Assembly (NCBI GenBank): GCA_964402065.1
Contig: CAYOAN010000001.1
Location: forward strand, 1-64,000
Source of the DNA: CAIWMF01 sp964402065
GTDB lineage: Bacteria > Verrucomicrobiota > Verrucomicrobiia > Chthoniobacterales > UBA6821
Direction of reading: 5' to 3'
Length of the DNA stretch: 64,000 nt
Positions 52,294 to 61,304 of the stretch are shown here, piece after piece (the first letter of the stretch is position 1; every line of letters starts with the position of its first letter). Both the position numbers and the translations under genes were made by a program. Under the pieces are notes generated by a model. That model saw only the letters and a list, made by a program, of their open reading frames with translations, was not told the origin of the DNA and did no database searches.

Positions 52294-53610
52294 ATGTTTA
52301 AAAAGCTGATTTCAGTATTAGTCTTTCTCATAGCAATGATGGCCGTTCTTGCCTTTCTTTGGCCGTGTTATCGCGCTTTCCTGCCAATCATGATCAATAC
52401 CAATGAGGGGTGGAATGCTTTTTTTGCTGATGCTGCAATGGGAAAAATGCCGCTTTACCCAAGTTTGGAAAAACTAATTACAAACAACTATCCACCGCTT
52501 TCGTTTTATGTTGTAGGAAGTTTTGGGAAAATCATAGGCGATCCAATTCTTGCTGGAAGACTGCTTTCACTAGCGGCCATGATGATCCTGACTTTTTTCA
52601 TTGGAAAAATTGTGAGGCAGTTAGGAGGTTCTTTTCAAGCTGCCATTATTGGAAGCTCTTATTTTTTAGCAACCATGTCCCTCTCTTTTCGCTGGTATGT
52701 TGGGGTTAATGACCCTCAATTATTAGCTCAAGCGCTGATGATTATTGGTTTTTTCCTTTTTTTACAAGCGATAGAGAAAGATGCTGGCTATGTGCTGCCT
52801 CTCTTGATCATGGTTGTTGCAGGTTTTTTTAAACACAACATCATCACCTTGCCAATTGCTGCAATGCTGGGATTAGTATTATGGAAGCGTTGGAGAGTGA
52901 TTCGGTTTAGTTTTGTTTTTGTAGGCATTATTGTTCTGACAGGTTTAGCGTGCTGCTATGGTTGCTATGGCATTGATTTTTTGCATAATTTTTTAGCGCC
53001 TCGTTCCTGGATTCCAGGGAAAGCCTTCGACGCTCTTCATGATCTAACTAGTTTGCTCTTTGGTGTGATCTTTTGGTTCTATGTTGCTTTTCAAGCAAGA
53101 GAGAAAAAATCTATTCAATGGATTACCTTAATGATGGCAATCGCCTTGGTTGTCGGCTTCTTGCAACGTTTGGGAAGTGGTGTTTTTGTAAACGCTCAGT
53201 TTGATTTAGTGATTGTTATTGGTATTGCGATCGGAGTCGGATTTCAATGGCTTTGCGATCAAAAAAAAGAAGCTGCTGCTTTTTTGGGAGTCCTTTTTTT
53301 AATAACTCCCTTCCTTTTGTCTTCTAATCTCTATTCTTTTACGAAAATTTTTTCTTCTTCAGAACGTGATGTCATAAAAAAAGAAGAATTGGAAATGAAT
53401 CAGCTGATCCAGGAAGTACGCACTTCCCCTGTTGATGTCTTTTGTGAATCATACATTACCTATCGCGCTGGAAAGCCCTTTGTTATTGATGCTTTTAATG
53501 TTGAAGAGCGAATTAAAGCAGGAAATTTACCAGCAAATGTGATTGATCGAATGATTCGGCAAGGTGAGCTCATTGAAGTAAAACGAGAATGGCTCGTAGG
53601 CGAAGAATAA
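52294..53610 (+). CDS. Polytopic membrane glycosyltransferase (GT-C/ArnT-like)
   Basis: 438 residues with about ten hydrophobic segments. After the first membrane segment comes NTNEGWNAFFADAAMGKMPL and YPPLSFYVVGSF, which fits the first periplasmic loop with its conserved acidic residue in GT-C enzymes such as dolichyl-phosphate mannose:protein mannosyltransferase or ArnT. The C-terminal 75 residues are hydrophilic (VRTSPVDVFCESYITYRAGK). Such enzymes add sugars from polyprenyl-phosphate donors on the periplasmic side. Donor and target unknown. Confidence 0.7.
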   Translation: MFKKLISVLVFLIAMMAVLAFLWPCYRAFLPIMINTNEGWNAFFADAAMGKMPLYPSLEKLITNNYPPLSFYVVGSFGKIIGDPILAGRLLSLAAMMILTFFIGKIVRQLGGSFQAAIIGSSYFLATMSLSFRWYVGVNDPQLLAQALMIIGFFLFLQAIEKDAGYVLPLLIMVVAGFFKHNIITLPIAAMLGLVLWKRWRVIRFSFVFVGIIVLTGLACCYGCYGIDFLHNFLAPRSWIPGKAFDALHDLTSLLFGVIFWFYVAFQAREKKSIQWITLMMAIALVVGFLQRLGSGVFVNAQFDLVIVIGIAIGVGFQWLCDQKKEAAAFLGVLFLITPFLLSSNLYSFTKIFSSSERDVIKKEELEMNQLIQEVRTSPVDVFCESYITYRAGKPFVIDAFNVEERIKAGNLPANVIDRMIRQGELIEVKREWLVGEE

Positions 53611-53625
53611 TATTTGATAATTTTT

Positions 53626-54573
53626 ATGATTCCAAAACAAGCGTCCTCCAGTTTTTATCCTCCATCCACCGCTTTATACTTTAGCATTATCACACCTTCC
53701 TTTAATCAAGGTCGCTATCTCAGTGCCTGTTTAACATCTGTTAAAGACCAAGGCGTTGATGACTACGAGCACATTGTTATTGATAATTGTTCAACTGATG
53801 AAACAGGTGAAATTTTAGTAACTTGGGCTAGTGATCCTCATTTAAAGGTTGTTGTGGAATCAGACCATGGTCAGTCAGAAGCTGTAAATAAGGGCTTGTG
53901 CAAGGCGCAAGGAGAAATCATTTGTTGGTTGAATAGCGATGATATTTACCCTCCAGAAACTTTTCACAAGCTTCGAGAAATTTTTAAGGATCCTGACGTT
54001 AACGTCGTATTTGGGGATGCCTTACAAATTCCTTACGATCAAAAATCTATTCCAGAGCGTCTTGAAGCACGATTTTCTCAACGAGAAGATTTTATTCGTT
54101 GGTGGAGTTCTTCTATTAAACTGCATCAGCCAGCTATTTTTTTTCGTCGATCTCTCATCCAGTCGATTGGATTACTTGATGAGCGCCTCCACTATGCAAT
54201 GGATTATGAATATTGGTGGAGAATGTCAGAGCGTTATCATTTTCATTATATCCCTGAAGTGTTGGCAATTCAGCATCGTCAGCCTGACTCTAAGACAATG
54301 AAAGCTTGGGAGCGTGTGCTAGAAGAGCGTGAGAAAATTTTTTCTCCTTATTACGCTTTGCTTAAAGAAAAAAAAGCTGATTTAGCACATGAACGAGCTG
54401 CCACTTTGGCGCAGCATTATTTACTGCAGGCATATAGCGTCGTGAGCGCGGATCGCTTAGCTGCTTGGCGTTTTTTGAAAAAGGCATGGCATGAGTCGCC
54501 GCGACAAGTTCTTAAAAAATCTTCCTGGGGATTGATGCGGCAGCTGTGCATCACTATGAAGAAGGGCGAATAA
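53626..54573 (+). CDS. Family 2 glycosyltransferase
   Basis: 315 residues from ATG 53626; the TTG at 53614 is less likely. YFSIITPSFNQGRYLSACL, YEHIVIDNCSTDETGEIL, then HGQSEAVNKGL and IICWLNSDDIYPPETF with the DxD motif (NSDD) are a close match to WcaA-like transferases. HYAMDYEYWWRM gives the acid/base motif. Fifteen bases after the membrane transferase. Confidence 0.9.
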   Translation: MIPKQASSSFYPPSTALYFSIITPSFNQGRYLSACLTSVKDQGVDDYEHIVIDNCSTDETGEILVTWASDPHLKVVVESDHGQSEAVNKGLCKAQGEIICWLNSDDIYPPETFHKLREIFKDPDVNVVFGDALQIPYDQKSIPERLEARFSQREDFIRWWSSSIKLHQPAIFFRRSLIQSIGLLDERLHYAMDYEYWWRMSERYHFHYIPEVLAIQHRQPDSKTMKAWERVLEEREKIFSPYYALLKEKKADLAHERAATLAQHYLLQAYSVVSADRLAAWRFLKKAWHESPRQVLKKSSWGLMRQLCITMKKGE

Positions 54574-54620
54574 AAAGATTTTTCTGTAGCCGATAACATA
54601 TAGCTTGTAGCCTGTTTTGT

Positions 54621-55526
54621 ATGCTTGCCATTTTAATCAGTACTTTTGACCGCTATGAAAAACTGGCACATTGGACAGCAGTTCAGATTGAGCGTCAGTG
54701 GGCAGATCACCCTCCTATTTTTTATTCCGGATTAAGAGGGGATGACATTCGGTACCTTGATTATAAAGAAGGTGAAAAAGATTGGATGAGCATTACTTTG
54801 CATGCTGTTGAACAGTTGCAGCAGCGAGGATTTACCCAGGCCTATTTGATCTTAGATGATCATCCTCCTGTTGGTCCTTGTCATGAAGTGGCTTTAAATG
54901 AGACGTTGCCATCATTGGCTCTCGAGCTAGATGCGACCTACATAGGACTTTTAGGATATGGACAACATTGGCAGCCAAATGGGAAAATTTTAAAACGAAA
55001 ATATTCGTTACTTGAGCAGAGTTCGATTAGCTATCGCTGGAAGTTTTCGTTGCATCCTGGGCTTTGGAACTTAAAGGGACTTCGTGAACTATTGTTAGAG
55101 CGCATGAGAATCTATAAGGGAACAGAGCGGACACCTTGGAATTTTGAGCAGCATCGCGATAGTGAAAAAAACCGACATTTACTTCCTTTATTGAATAGTT
55201 GTTACCGTATTAAGGGGTCGCTTTTTTTAAAAAAGAAACCTCAAATGCAAAAAGAAATATTTTGCGAAACGGTCACTCGCTTTATCGCAGATATCATGCT
55301 TTTTAAAGCTAAGATAACTGGTGGCATTTTGAGGCGACAGCTTGTTCAAAAAAAATTATTCTGGCGTTACCATCATTATCTTGGACCTTATCCTCTTTTT
55401 TGGAGTGGGGTTATGCAGCAAGGACATCCAAGTGGCAATTGGGAGCAATGGCTAAAACAATCAGGAGATCACGAGTTACAGCTATCATGGAGTGACGTGA
55501 AGCAGCTTGTTTTTTCTAAAAAGTAG
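54621..55526 (+). CDS. Probable glycosyltransferase of unknown family
   Basis: 301 residues. MLAILISTFDRYEKLAHW resembles the first strand of a GT-A domain, and QAYLILDDHPPVGPCHE supplies a DxH motif at the place of DxD. The rest (YKGTERTPWNFEQHRDSEKN; FWRYHHYLGPYPLFWSGVM) has no family I can name. Position within the glycan operon and the first strand argue for a sugar transferase. A 12-base sequence TGTAGCCTGTTT precedes its start, as also at 59686. Confidence 0.5.
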   Translation: MLAILISTFDRYEKLAHWTAVQIERQWADHPPIFYSGLRGDDIRYLDYKEGEKDWMSITLHAVEQLQQRGFTQAYLILDDHPPVGPCHEVALNETLPSLALELDATYIGLLGYGQHWQPNGKILKRKYSLLEQSSISYRWKFSLHPGLWNLKGLRELLLERMRIYKGTERTPWNFEQHRDSEKNRHLLPLLNSCYRIKGSLFLKKKPQMQKEIFCETVTRFIADIMLFKAKITGGILRRQLVQKKLFWRYHHYLGPYPLFWSGVMQQGHPSGNWEQWLKQSGDHELQLSWSDVKQLVFSKK

Positions 55527-55545
55527 AAGCACCAATTCACCTTCC

Positions 55546-56967
55546 ATGGTCTTTACAACGATTCCCTTTTTTTTCTTTTTAGTTATTGTGCTAGCAAGCT
55601 ATTGGATACTGCCTGAAGATCGGTGGCGTCATCCTTTTTTGCTTGCTGCTAATTTCTTTTTTTATGGCTGGTGGGATTGGAAATTTACAACGCTCTTGGC
55701 AGTTGTCATTTTGATTTCTTATGTTGGAGGACTGCTCCTTGAAAAAATGAAGGGAGAAACAGCTGCTCGAAAATATTTGATGATGCTGATATGTACCCTT
55801 CTTTTAGGGGTGTTAGCTTACTTTAAATACACCAACTTTTTTCTAGGATCATTGAGGGATCTTATTCAGCAAATGGGAGGACACATTGCTTGGACTACTC
55901 TTAAGATCATTCTTCCAGCTGGAATTAGCTTTTATATTTTTCAAGCGATTAGTTATATAGTCACGATTTATCGCGGAAAGTTAGTGGCAGAACAATCGGT
56001 TGTAAAATTAGGAGTCTATCTTTCTTTTTTTCCGCACTTAGTAGCTGGACCTATTATTCACGCTCCGACTTTTTTGCCTCAGTTGGCTGAAAAAAGAATT
56101 TTGAATGCAAGGTTCTTTGTCGAAGGTGTTCGTAAGTTTGCTTTAGGATTTCTTTATAAAGCTGTTTTTGCAGATCACCTGGCCATGGTAGTGAATCCAG
56201 TTTTTGAAGCTCTTTCCAAACAAACACCGCTCAGTTTATTAGGGGGGTGTTTAGGATTTTACGGGCAAATTTATTTTGATTTTGCGGGTTATTCGCTCAT
56301 GGCGATTGGAGTAGCTAATTTGCTGGGTTACACGTTGCCTGATAATTTTCATTTTCCTTATCGCGCCTCATCTTTAATTGATTTTTGGCATCGCTGGCAC
56401 ATTTCACTTTCTACCTGGCTGCGTGATTATCTGTACATTCCGCTAGGGGGCAATCGATGTTCAGCAGCACGAAACTATCTTAATATTGGCATCACTATGT
56501 TGCTTGGTGGACTGTGGCATGGTGCCAGCTGGAATTTTTTATTATGGGGTGGAGTTCATGGTCTAGCTCTTTGCATGAACCACCTTTGGCGCCGTACAAG
56601 TAGTATAACTCTTCCGTTACCCATTGCTTGGATGTTAACGCAAACCATTGTATTTTGCTGTTGGATTCCTTTCCGAGCTGCAACATTGAAAGATACGCTG
56701 TGGATTTTTCAGCAATTTGGAAATGGCGTCCTTCAGCTGTTTCACATTATATCCATGAAGTCTCCTGCCGGTGCTCTTAGTTTCCCTTGGCTTTTGGTAA
56801 TACTGCCCCTCTTTTTTGATACGGCTTTTAATGGGAGTCAACAATGGCGTGAGCACGCTGTCATTCGCTCAACAATGATGCTTTATGGAATGATTGTTTT
56901 AGCACTCTTGATGGGGCTTCTCTTCATGTCAGGAGGAGCCATCAATTTTATTTATTTTCAATTTTGA
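55546..56967 (+). CDS. MBOAT O-acyltransferase (AlgI/PatA-like)
   Basis: 473 residues with about eleven membrane segments; transfers acyl groups (usually acetyl) across the membrane to glycans. ATG 55546 is chosen because MVFTTIPFFFFLVIVL is a common start for the family; an upstream TTG overlaps the previous gene. Key segments: FFYGWWDWKF, FPHLVAGPIIH, FWHRWHISLSTWLRDYLYIP with the invariant arginine/histidine region, and GGLWHGASWNFLLWGG containing the catalytic His. The next gene is the SGNH partner, as in alginate and peptidoglycan O-acetylation systems. Confidence 0.92.
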   Translation: MVFTTIPFFFFLVIVLASYWILPEDRWRHPFLLAANFFFYGWWDWKFTTLLAVVILISYVGGLLLEKMKGETAARKYLMMLICTLLLGVLAYFKYTNFFLGSLRDLIQQMGGHIAWTTLKIILPAGISFYIFQAISYIVTIYRGKLVAEQSVVKLGVYLSFFPHLVAGPIIHAPTFLPQLAEKRILNARFFVEGVRKFALGFLYKAVFADHLAMVVNPVFEALSKQTPLSLLGGCLGFYGQIYFDFAGYSLMAIGVANLLGYTLPDNFHFPYRASSLIDFWHRWHISLSTWLRDYLYIPLGGNRCSAARNYLNIGITMLLGGLWHGASWNFLLWGGVHGLALCMNHLWRRTSSITLPLPIAWMLTQTIVFCCWIPFRAATLKDTLWIFQQFGNGVLQLFHIISMKSPAGALSFPWLLVILPLFFDTAFNGSQQWREHAVIRSTMMLYGMIVLALLMGLLFMSGGAINFIYFQF

Positions 56968-56971
56968 CAAC

Positions 56972-58096
56972 ATGCTCCTTTTTATTCCTATTATCGCTAT
57001 GTTGGCATTGGAGCTGGTGGTGCCAGGAAAAAAGAAGGTTCGTCTCAGAGTTTTCTTGTTAATGTTAGGGAGCATTTTTGGTGCTTTTTTATTAGCTCGA
57101 TCTTTTTTACCAGCTTCTTTAGTCGATCCTGAGGGAGAGGCAGTAGTACGAGTACAATCACAGGTTGATCATTTGCTCAAGCATCGTGGGTGGCAGCAAT
57201 ATCCTGTTATTATTTTAGAGGGTAGCAGCGCTACTCAGTATGGAGTTAATGGAAGGGCTCTCGAGAAGTTGCTCGCGGATGCTGGTAAGCCTGTTACTGT
57301 TTTGCAATTTTCTATTTCGGGAGCCAATCATTTTGAACGGCTTTTTATGTTGCAACTTTTTTTGGAAACATTAGGAGCAAAGCATCGAGAGGAACTTAAG
57401 CAAGCTCCAACTATTTTATTAGCTGAAGTTTTTGATGCTTATGACGAATCTCCTCTCTACCTTTTTAAAAAAGAGAGTTACACTCGGCGTGCCATTACTT
57501 GGTTTGAGCCAAGAGTAGCATGGTCTTCTTATAAGGCTTGGAGGGCAAATGGCAAAGCGAACGAAGTTTCTTATTGGATGCTTTGGGAACATTTTCTTTT
57601 AAATCGTTTTGCTGTTGGGAGCTTTTCGAGTTTTGAAATTCCTCTCTATAGCAAAAAAATAGAACCTTTCTTCCCGCTTGCTGGAACTAAAAAAACCTTT
57701 TGTTACGACTCCGCTGAACAAGCTTTTCTGAAGACAACAATGACGCCTCATACTCAAAAACTCTGTTCAGGATGGAAAAGCTATTATCAAACATTGTTTC
57801 AAGAAATGAGTGGGGTGGTGACTTCTCTTGGCTTTTATGCTCTTCCAACCTTGGAAACGCAGAGGCGTGCTTACCAAGAAAATTTTGCGGCTTCTTTGCC
57901 TGCTTGCACAACTATGTTAGGACCAGTTTCTTTAAAAGAGATGCAATATTTTCTCCATCGCGAATATTGGTTTGATGGTGTTCATCCTCAGGGAGCGGGT
58001 GCGATTTTAGTGACACAGTGGCTTGCAGAACAGATTGTTGAAAAATGGAATCACTTACTTGAGACTCCATGGCAGCTTGACGGAGCTATTCGATGA
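56972..58096 (+). CDS. SGNH-type partner of the O-acyltransferase
   Basis: 374 residues with one or two N-terminal membrane segments (about residues 1-48) and a periplasmic SGNH domain: the serine block is VIILEGSSATQYGVNG, the glycine/asparagine block FSISGANHFER, and the C-terminal catalytic pair YWFDGVHPQGAG (DxxH). Similar in layout to AlgJ/AlgX, PatB or DltD. It would pass the acyl group from the MBOAT protein to the glycan in the periplasm. It starts five bases after the MBOAT gene and overlaps the next gene by four. Confidence 0.75.
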   Translation: MLLFIPIIAMLALELVVPGKKKVRLRVFLLMLGSIFGAFLLARSFLPASLVDPEGEAVVRVQSQVDHLLKHRGWQQYPVIILEGSSATQYGVNGRALEKLLADAGKPVTVLQFSISGANHFERLFMLQLFLETLGAKHREELKQAPTILLAEVFDAYDESPLYLFKKESYTRRAITWFEPRVAWSSYKAWRANGKANEVSYWMLWEHFLLNRFAVGSFSSFEIPLYSKKIEPFFPLAGTKKTFCYDSAEQAFLKTTMTPHTQKLCSGWKSYYQTLFQEMSGVVTSLGFYALPTLETQRRAYQENFAASLPACTTMLGPVSLKEMQYFLHREYWFDGVHPQGAGAILVTQWLAEQIVEKWNHLLETPWQLDGAIR

Positions 58097-58509
58097 TTGA
58101 GGGACTCAATCATATCACGCTTGCAGTAACCGACCTTGATAAAGCGTTTGCTTTTTATCGAGATCTGCTTGGTTTTAAACCGCTGGTAAAATGGGCTCGT
58201 GGAGCTTATTTTCTCATTGAAGAAACTCATTTTTGGTTCTGCTTGAGCGTCGATAAAAAGAGGATATCTCACGAGTGCTACACCCATTATGCTTTTGCCG
58301 TGGATGAAAAAAATTTTGAAAAAATGAAAACAAGATTGTTGGAAAATGGAGTTTTTTCTTTTCAAAAAAACAGCTCTTCCGGAGAGTCATTTTATTTTCT
58401 CGATCCAGATGGACATAAGCTAGAAATTCATACGGGGAGTGCACAGGACCGTCTTAAGGCTAAGAAAAATGATCCAGGGTCTTGGACTCATGTAGAGTGG
58501 TTTGTATAG
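58093..58509 (+). CDS. FosA-like glutathione/thiol transferase (VOC fold)
   Basis: 138 residues, the length of FosA fosfomycin-resistance proteins. Two beta-alpha-beta-beta-beta modules. Metal ligands are at the expected places: His 7 in LNHITLAV, His in THYAFAV (about 66) and Glu in GHKLEIHTG (about 114). FAFYRDLLGF, SSSGESFYFLDPDGHK and the downstream Arg (QDRLKA) follow FosA closely. FosA adds glutathione to fosfomycin; other VOC enzymes of this subgroup have unknown roles. Overlap by ATGA with the SGNH gene shows it belongs to the glycan operon, so a native function there is possible. Confidence 0.8.
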   Translation: MIEGLNHITLAVTDLDKAFAFYRDLLGFKPLVKWARGAYFLIEETHFWFCLSVDKKRISHECYTHYAFAVDEKNFEKMKTRLLENGVFSFQKNSSSGESFYFLDPDGHKLEIHTGSAQDRLKAKKNDPGSWTHVEWFV

Positions 58510-58784
58510 CCAAATTAGAGCATCTAAAAAATTCTATAGTCGCGCATTGCGACGTCACTCCGGTGCTTGAAGCCTCGAGTATGAGCTATATAGTCAAATT
58601 ACTTGGAAATGACAATAAATGGACTTGATCTTATTTAGGAACAAGCAGCGTTCTCATCCCATCACGGTATCGTTGAGATCGCGCTTGCTCTTTGGCCTCG
58701 CCTTTTCTAAAAATCTCTACAGTCTTGCTTTTTTCTAACAATTTCTGCCTTCTTTTCTAGAATCTGAAAGCTATCATTTTTTTT
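58510..58784. repeat. Half family A repeat (A4) joined to a rearranged family B repeat (B4)
   Basis: The left half of family A runs from 58517 (AGAGCATCTAAAAAATTC) to about 58588. At 58589 a family B end starts, but it is the right end in inverted form (TATAGTCAAATTACTTGG), followed by sequence that resembles family B inner sequence in normal orientation (GCGTTCTCATCCC; CTCGCCTTTTCTAAAAATC at 58698). The right halves of both elements are absent. No gene is seen in the 275-base gap. Confidence 0.6.
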
Positions 58785-59690
58785 ATGTTTCGTTCTGTTC
58801 GCTCCTTTTTAAGACGTTTGCTAGCCCAATGCGGTTATGCACTAGGAACCGTATTGATGTTTTTTTGGAAGAGGCCCGCTGGCGAGGTCGATACCTCTGT
58901 CTCGGTACATTTCTTGGTTTCTTCCAGAACATGGCATGCAGGAGTTTTGGCGGCGATGAGCTTTGAATTTTTTACCCAGCGGCGGTGGAATCTTTTTTTT
59001 CATGAAGACGGATCTGTTGACAAAGAGTCTCGCAAGAAAATAGAAAAAATTTTGAAAGGCGTTCATTTTATTTCTAGAGCTCAGTCAGAGGAAGTCGTAA
59101 AGCCTCGATTAAATGCTTATCCTCATTGCCAGTCATTGCGCCAGGAACATAACCTCTTTTTAAAATTTTTTGATCTCCCGGCTTTTGCTTCAGGTGAACG
59201 AATGATCTTACTCGATTCGGATGTGATCTTTTTTAAAAAGCCACAAGAAATTTTAAATTGGGTAGATACGAATAGTCAGGAGTGTTGGTACAATAAGGAC
59301 ACAACAGAAAAATATTGTATTCCTCGCTATGAGATTGAGCCTGCTCTAGGAATCAAGCTCTGGCCAAGTTTTAATAGTGGCCTCATACTAATGCCTCTGG
59401 CTGCGATCTCCCTTCCTTTAGCGGAGCAACTGGTTGGCCTTTTTAAAGCAAGTGCACATCATCCACCATTTTTTGAACAGACTCTGTATGCTTTGATGGC
59501 ATCTGTATGGAATCGTGGAGGAGCATTGCCAGCAACTTATGAAATTAGCTGGGGCTTGCTTCGAAACAGAAATAGTATTTGTCGCCATTACGTTGGTGCT
59601 TTTAAGCACGACTTGCTCTACATCGAAGGGGTTATAACACTTTTCTGGAAAATATTCTTCAACCTACGGGCTGTAATCTGTACCCTGTAG
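58785..59690 (+). CDS. Probable GT-A glycosyltransferase
   Basis: 301 residues. After a basic, partly hydrophobic N-terminus (residues 1-30) comes VSVHFLVSSRTWHAGVL and, about residue 140, ERMILLDSDVIFFKKPQEIL with a clear DxD motif (DSD), as in family 8-like transferases; WPSFNSGLILMPL is the family-8-like NSG segment. The C-terminal residues FNLRAVICTL and the stop fall within CTGTAATCTGTACCCTGTAG, a small repeat-like sequence, so the end of the gene may have been changed. Confidence 0.65.
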   Translation: MFRSVRSFLRRLLAQCGYALGTVLMFFWKRPAGEVDTSVSVHFLVSSRTWHAGVLAAMSFEFFTQRRWNLFFHEDGSVDKESRKKIEKILKGVHFISRAQSEEVVKPRLNAYPHCQSLRQEHNLFLKFFDLPAFASGERMILLDSDVIFFKKPQEILNWVDTNSQECWYNKDTTEKYCIPRYEIEPALGIKLWPSFNSGLILMPLAAISLPLAEQLVGLFKASAHHPPFFEQTLYALMASVWNRGGALPATYEISWGLLRNRNSICRHYVGAFKHDLLYIEGVITLFWKIFFNLRAVICTL

Positions 59691-59697
59691 CCTGTTT

Positions 59698-60513
59698 ATG
59701 GCTTATCTCCGACATTCTCTCCTTCCTTCTTTTTATCCTAACTTCTGGATAAAAACAGCTCTTCACCTTCTGACCCCTGGTGGCTACGGTTATATTCGTA
59801 AGCTCCGTCGTCAACAAGATGCGGCCTATCAGCATGAACGCGATAAGCATGAAGTTCGCCTTAAGCATCATGGCGAAGGAGGATGGAAAACAGAAAAAGA
59901 AGGAGATGTTCTCAAGCGCGATTATGCAAGCTACGAAGAATATTTAACCCATCAAAAGCAGAAGCTTGATGAAATGCTGAAGATGAAAGGTGGGTTCAGT
60001 AATTGGGATATTTGCGAATTCCGACTAAAATTTTATCAGCGCTTTAAGCATCTTGTGCCACTCTTAAACAAAGAGGCTGTTATTCTTTGCTGCGGTGCTC
60101 GTCAAGGAACTGAAGTTGAAGTATTACACGACCTTGGTTTTAAGAACGCCTACGGTATTGATTTGAATCCTGGTCCTGATAACCGTGTTGTTCGTGTTGG
60201 CGATTTTATGAAACTTCAAGAGGCAACGGACTCGATTGATCTGCTCTATACGAATTGTGTGGATCACTCGTTTGATCTCGAGGAGATGATGAAGGAGCAT
60301 GCACGTGTGCTAAAACCTAACGGATTTTTGCTTTACGACATGGGAACTAATATGGAAGAAGGTTCTGGAGGTCCTTTTGAAGCGGTTTCTTGGGATCGCA
60401 CCGAAAATCTTGTGATTCAATTGTTGGAACGATTTCAAAAATTAATTCGTGCTGAACGCGATGAGGCTTTTGGTGGAGCGTGGCTCTGGGTGCTGTTGCA
60501 AGCTAAGAAATAA
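59698..60513 (+). CDS. SAM-dependent methyltransferase
   Basis: 271 residues. The first 115 residues are a charged helical extension (HERDKHEVRLKHHGEGGWK). SAM motif I is VILCCGARQGTEVEVL, followed by AYGIDLNPG, IDLLYTNCVDHSFDLEEM and ARVLKPNGFLLYDMG, all typical of Methyltransf_11. Members in glycan loci methylate terminal sugars or act in chain-length capping, but the target here is unknown. Start preceded by TGTAGCCTGTTT. Confidence 0.8.
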   Translation: MAYLRHSLLPSFYPNFWIKTALHLLTPGGYGYIRKLRRQQDAAYQHERDKHEVRLKHHGEGGWKTEKEGDVLKRDYASYEEYLTHQKQKLDEMLKMKGGFSNWDICEFRLKFYQRFKHLVPLLNKEAVILCCGARQGTEVEVLHDLGFKNAYGIDLNPGPDNRVVRVGDFMKLQEATDSIDLLYTNCVDHSFDLEEMMKEHARVLKPNGFLLYDMGTNMEEGSGGPFEAVSWDRTENLVIQLLERFQKLIRAERDEAFGGAWLWVLLQAKK

Positions 60514-61304
60514 TGTTGAAAAAGATCATTGGTGTTTTTCTCGTTCGCAATGAAGAACGCTTTGTCGCGCAAGCAGTCTGCAATGTCCTTCATTTTTGTG
60601 ATCAAGTTATATTAATCGATCATCAATCATCTGATAAAACGGTTTCTATATTGCAGGAACTCCAATCTTCTTATTCTGAGCAAATTTCTTTTTATCAAAT
60701 CCAACACGCAAGTGAGTCGCATGACCTGTTGCAATCATTTGTAGGAACTTCAACATGGGTTTTTGGTGTTGATGGAGATGAGCTTTATGATCCTGAGGGA
60801 CTTTCCAAGTTTCGCAGAAAAATTTTAGCAGGAGAATTTGATGATGATTGGATGGTTCTCGGAAATGTTTTGCATGTTGAAAGCTTCGATGAAGCAACAA
60901 GGCGTGCTGCTGGTTACTTAACTCCACCAAGTCGAAGTATTACGAAGCTTTATAATTTTGCAGCGATTGATGCGTGGAAAGGGAAAACTCAAGAACGTCT
61001 GCATGGTGGCCAGCCTCAATTTCGACCTGGTTTTCATGAACAAAAAAAACGATTGCTCTATCAAGAGTATTCTTGGGAGGAATCTCCTTTACGCTGCTTG
61101 CATCTTTGTTTTTTAAAAAGAAGCAGTGTGGAGCTTTCCACGCAACGTCGTAACATCATGGAAATTGATGCTGGCCGCGGCTTGGGATTTTTGAAGAGAA
61201 TAATGAGAGCGCTGCTTTGCTTGCCGCAACCAATTTCTTGGAAACAACAACACTATCAACGGGGAGAGCTTCATACAATTGATGCGACTCCTTTTTTTAA
61301 ATGA
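60513..61304 (+). CDS. Family 2 glycosyltransferase
   Basis: 263 residues starting inside the stop of the methyltransferase (TAATG). IIGVFLVRNEERFVAQAV, CDQVILIDHQSSDKTV and WVFGVDGDELYDPEGL (DxD as DGDE) mark a GT-A enzyme like the WaaE/KdtX group. It is short for GT2, with a C-terminal part of about 150 residues that contains LHGGQPQFRPGF. Overlaps the following gene (ATGA). Confidence 0.8.
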   Translation: MLKKIIGVFLVRNEERFVAQAVCNVLHFCDQVILIDHQSSDKTVSILQELQSSYSEQISFYQIQHASESHDLLQSFVGTSTWVFGVDGDELYDPEGLSKFRRKILAGEFDDDWMVLGNVLHVESFDEATRRAAGYLTPPSRSITKLYNFAAIDAWKGKTQERLHGGQPQFRPGFHEQKKRLLYQEYSWEESPLRCLHLCFLKRSSVELSTQRRNIMEIDAGRGLGFLKRIMRALLCLPQPISWKQQHYQRGELHTIDATPFFK

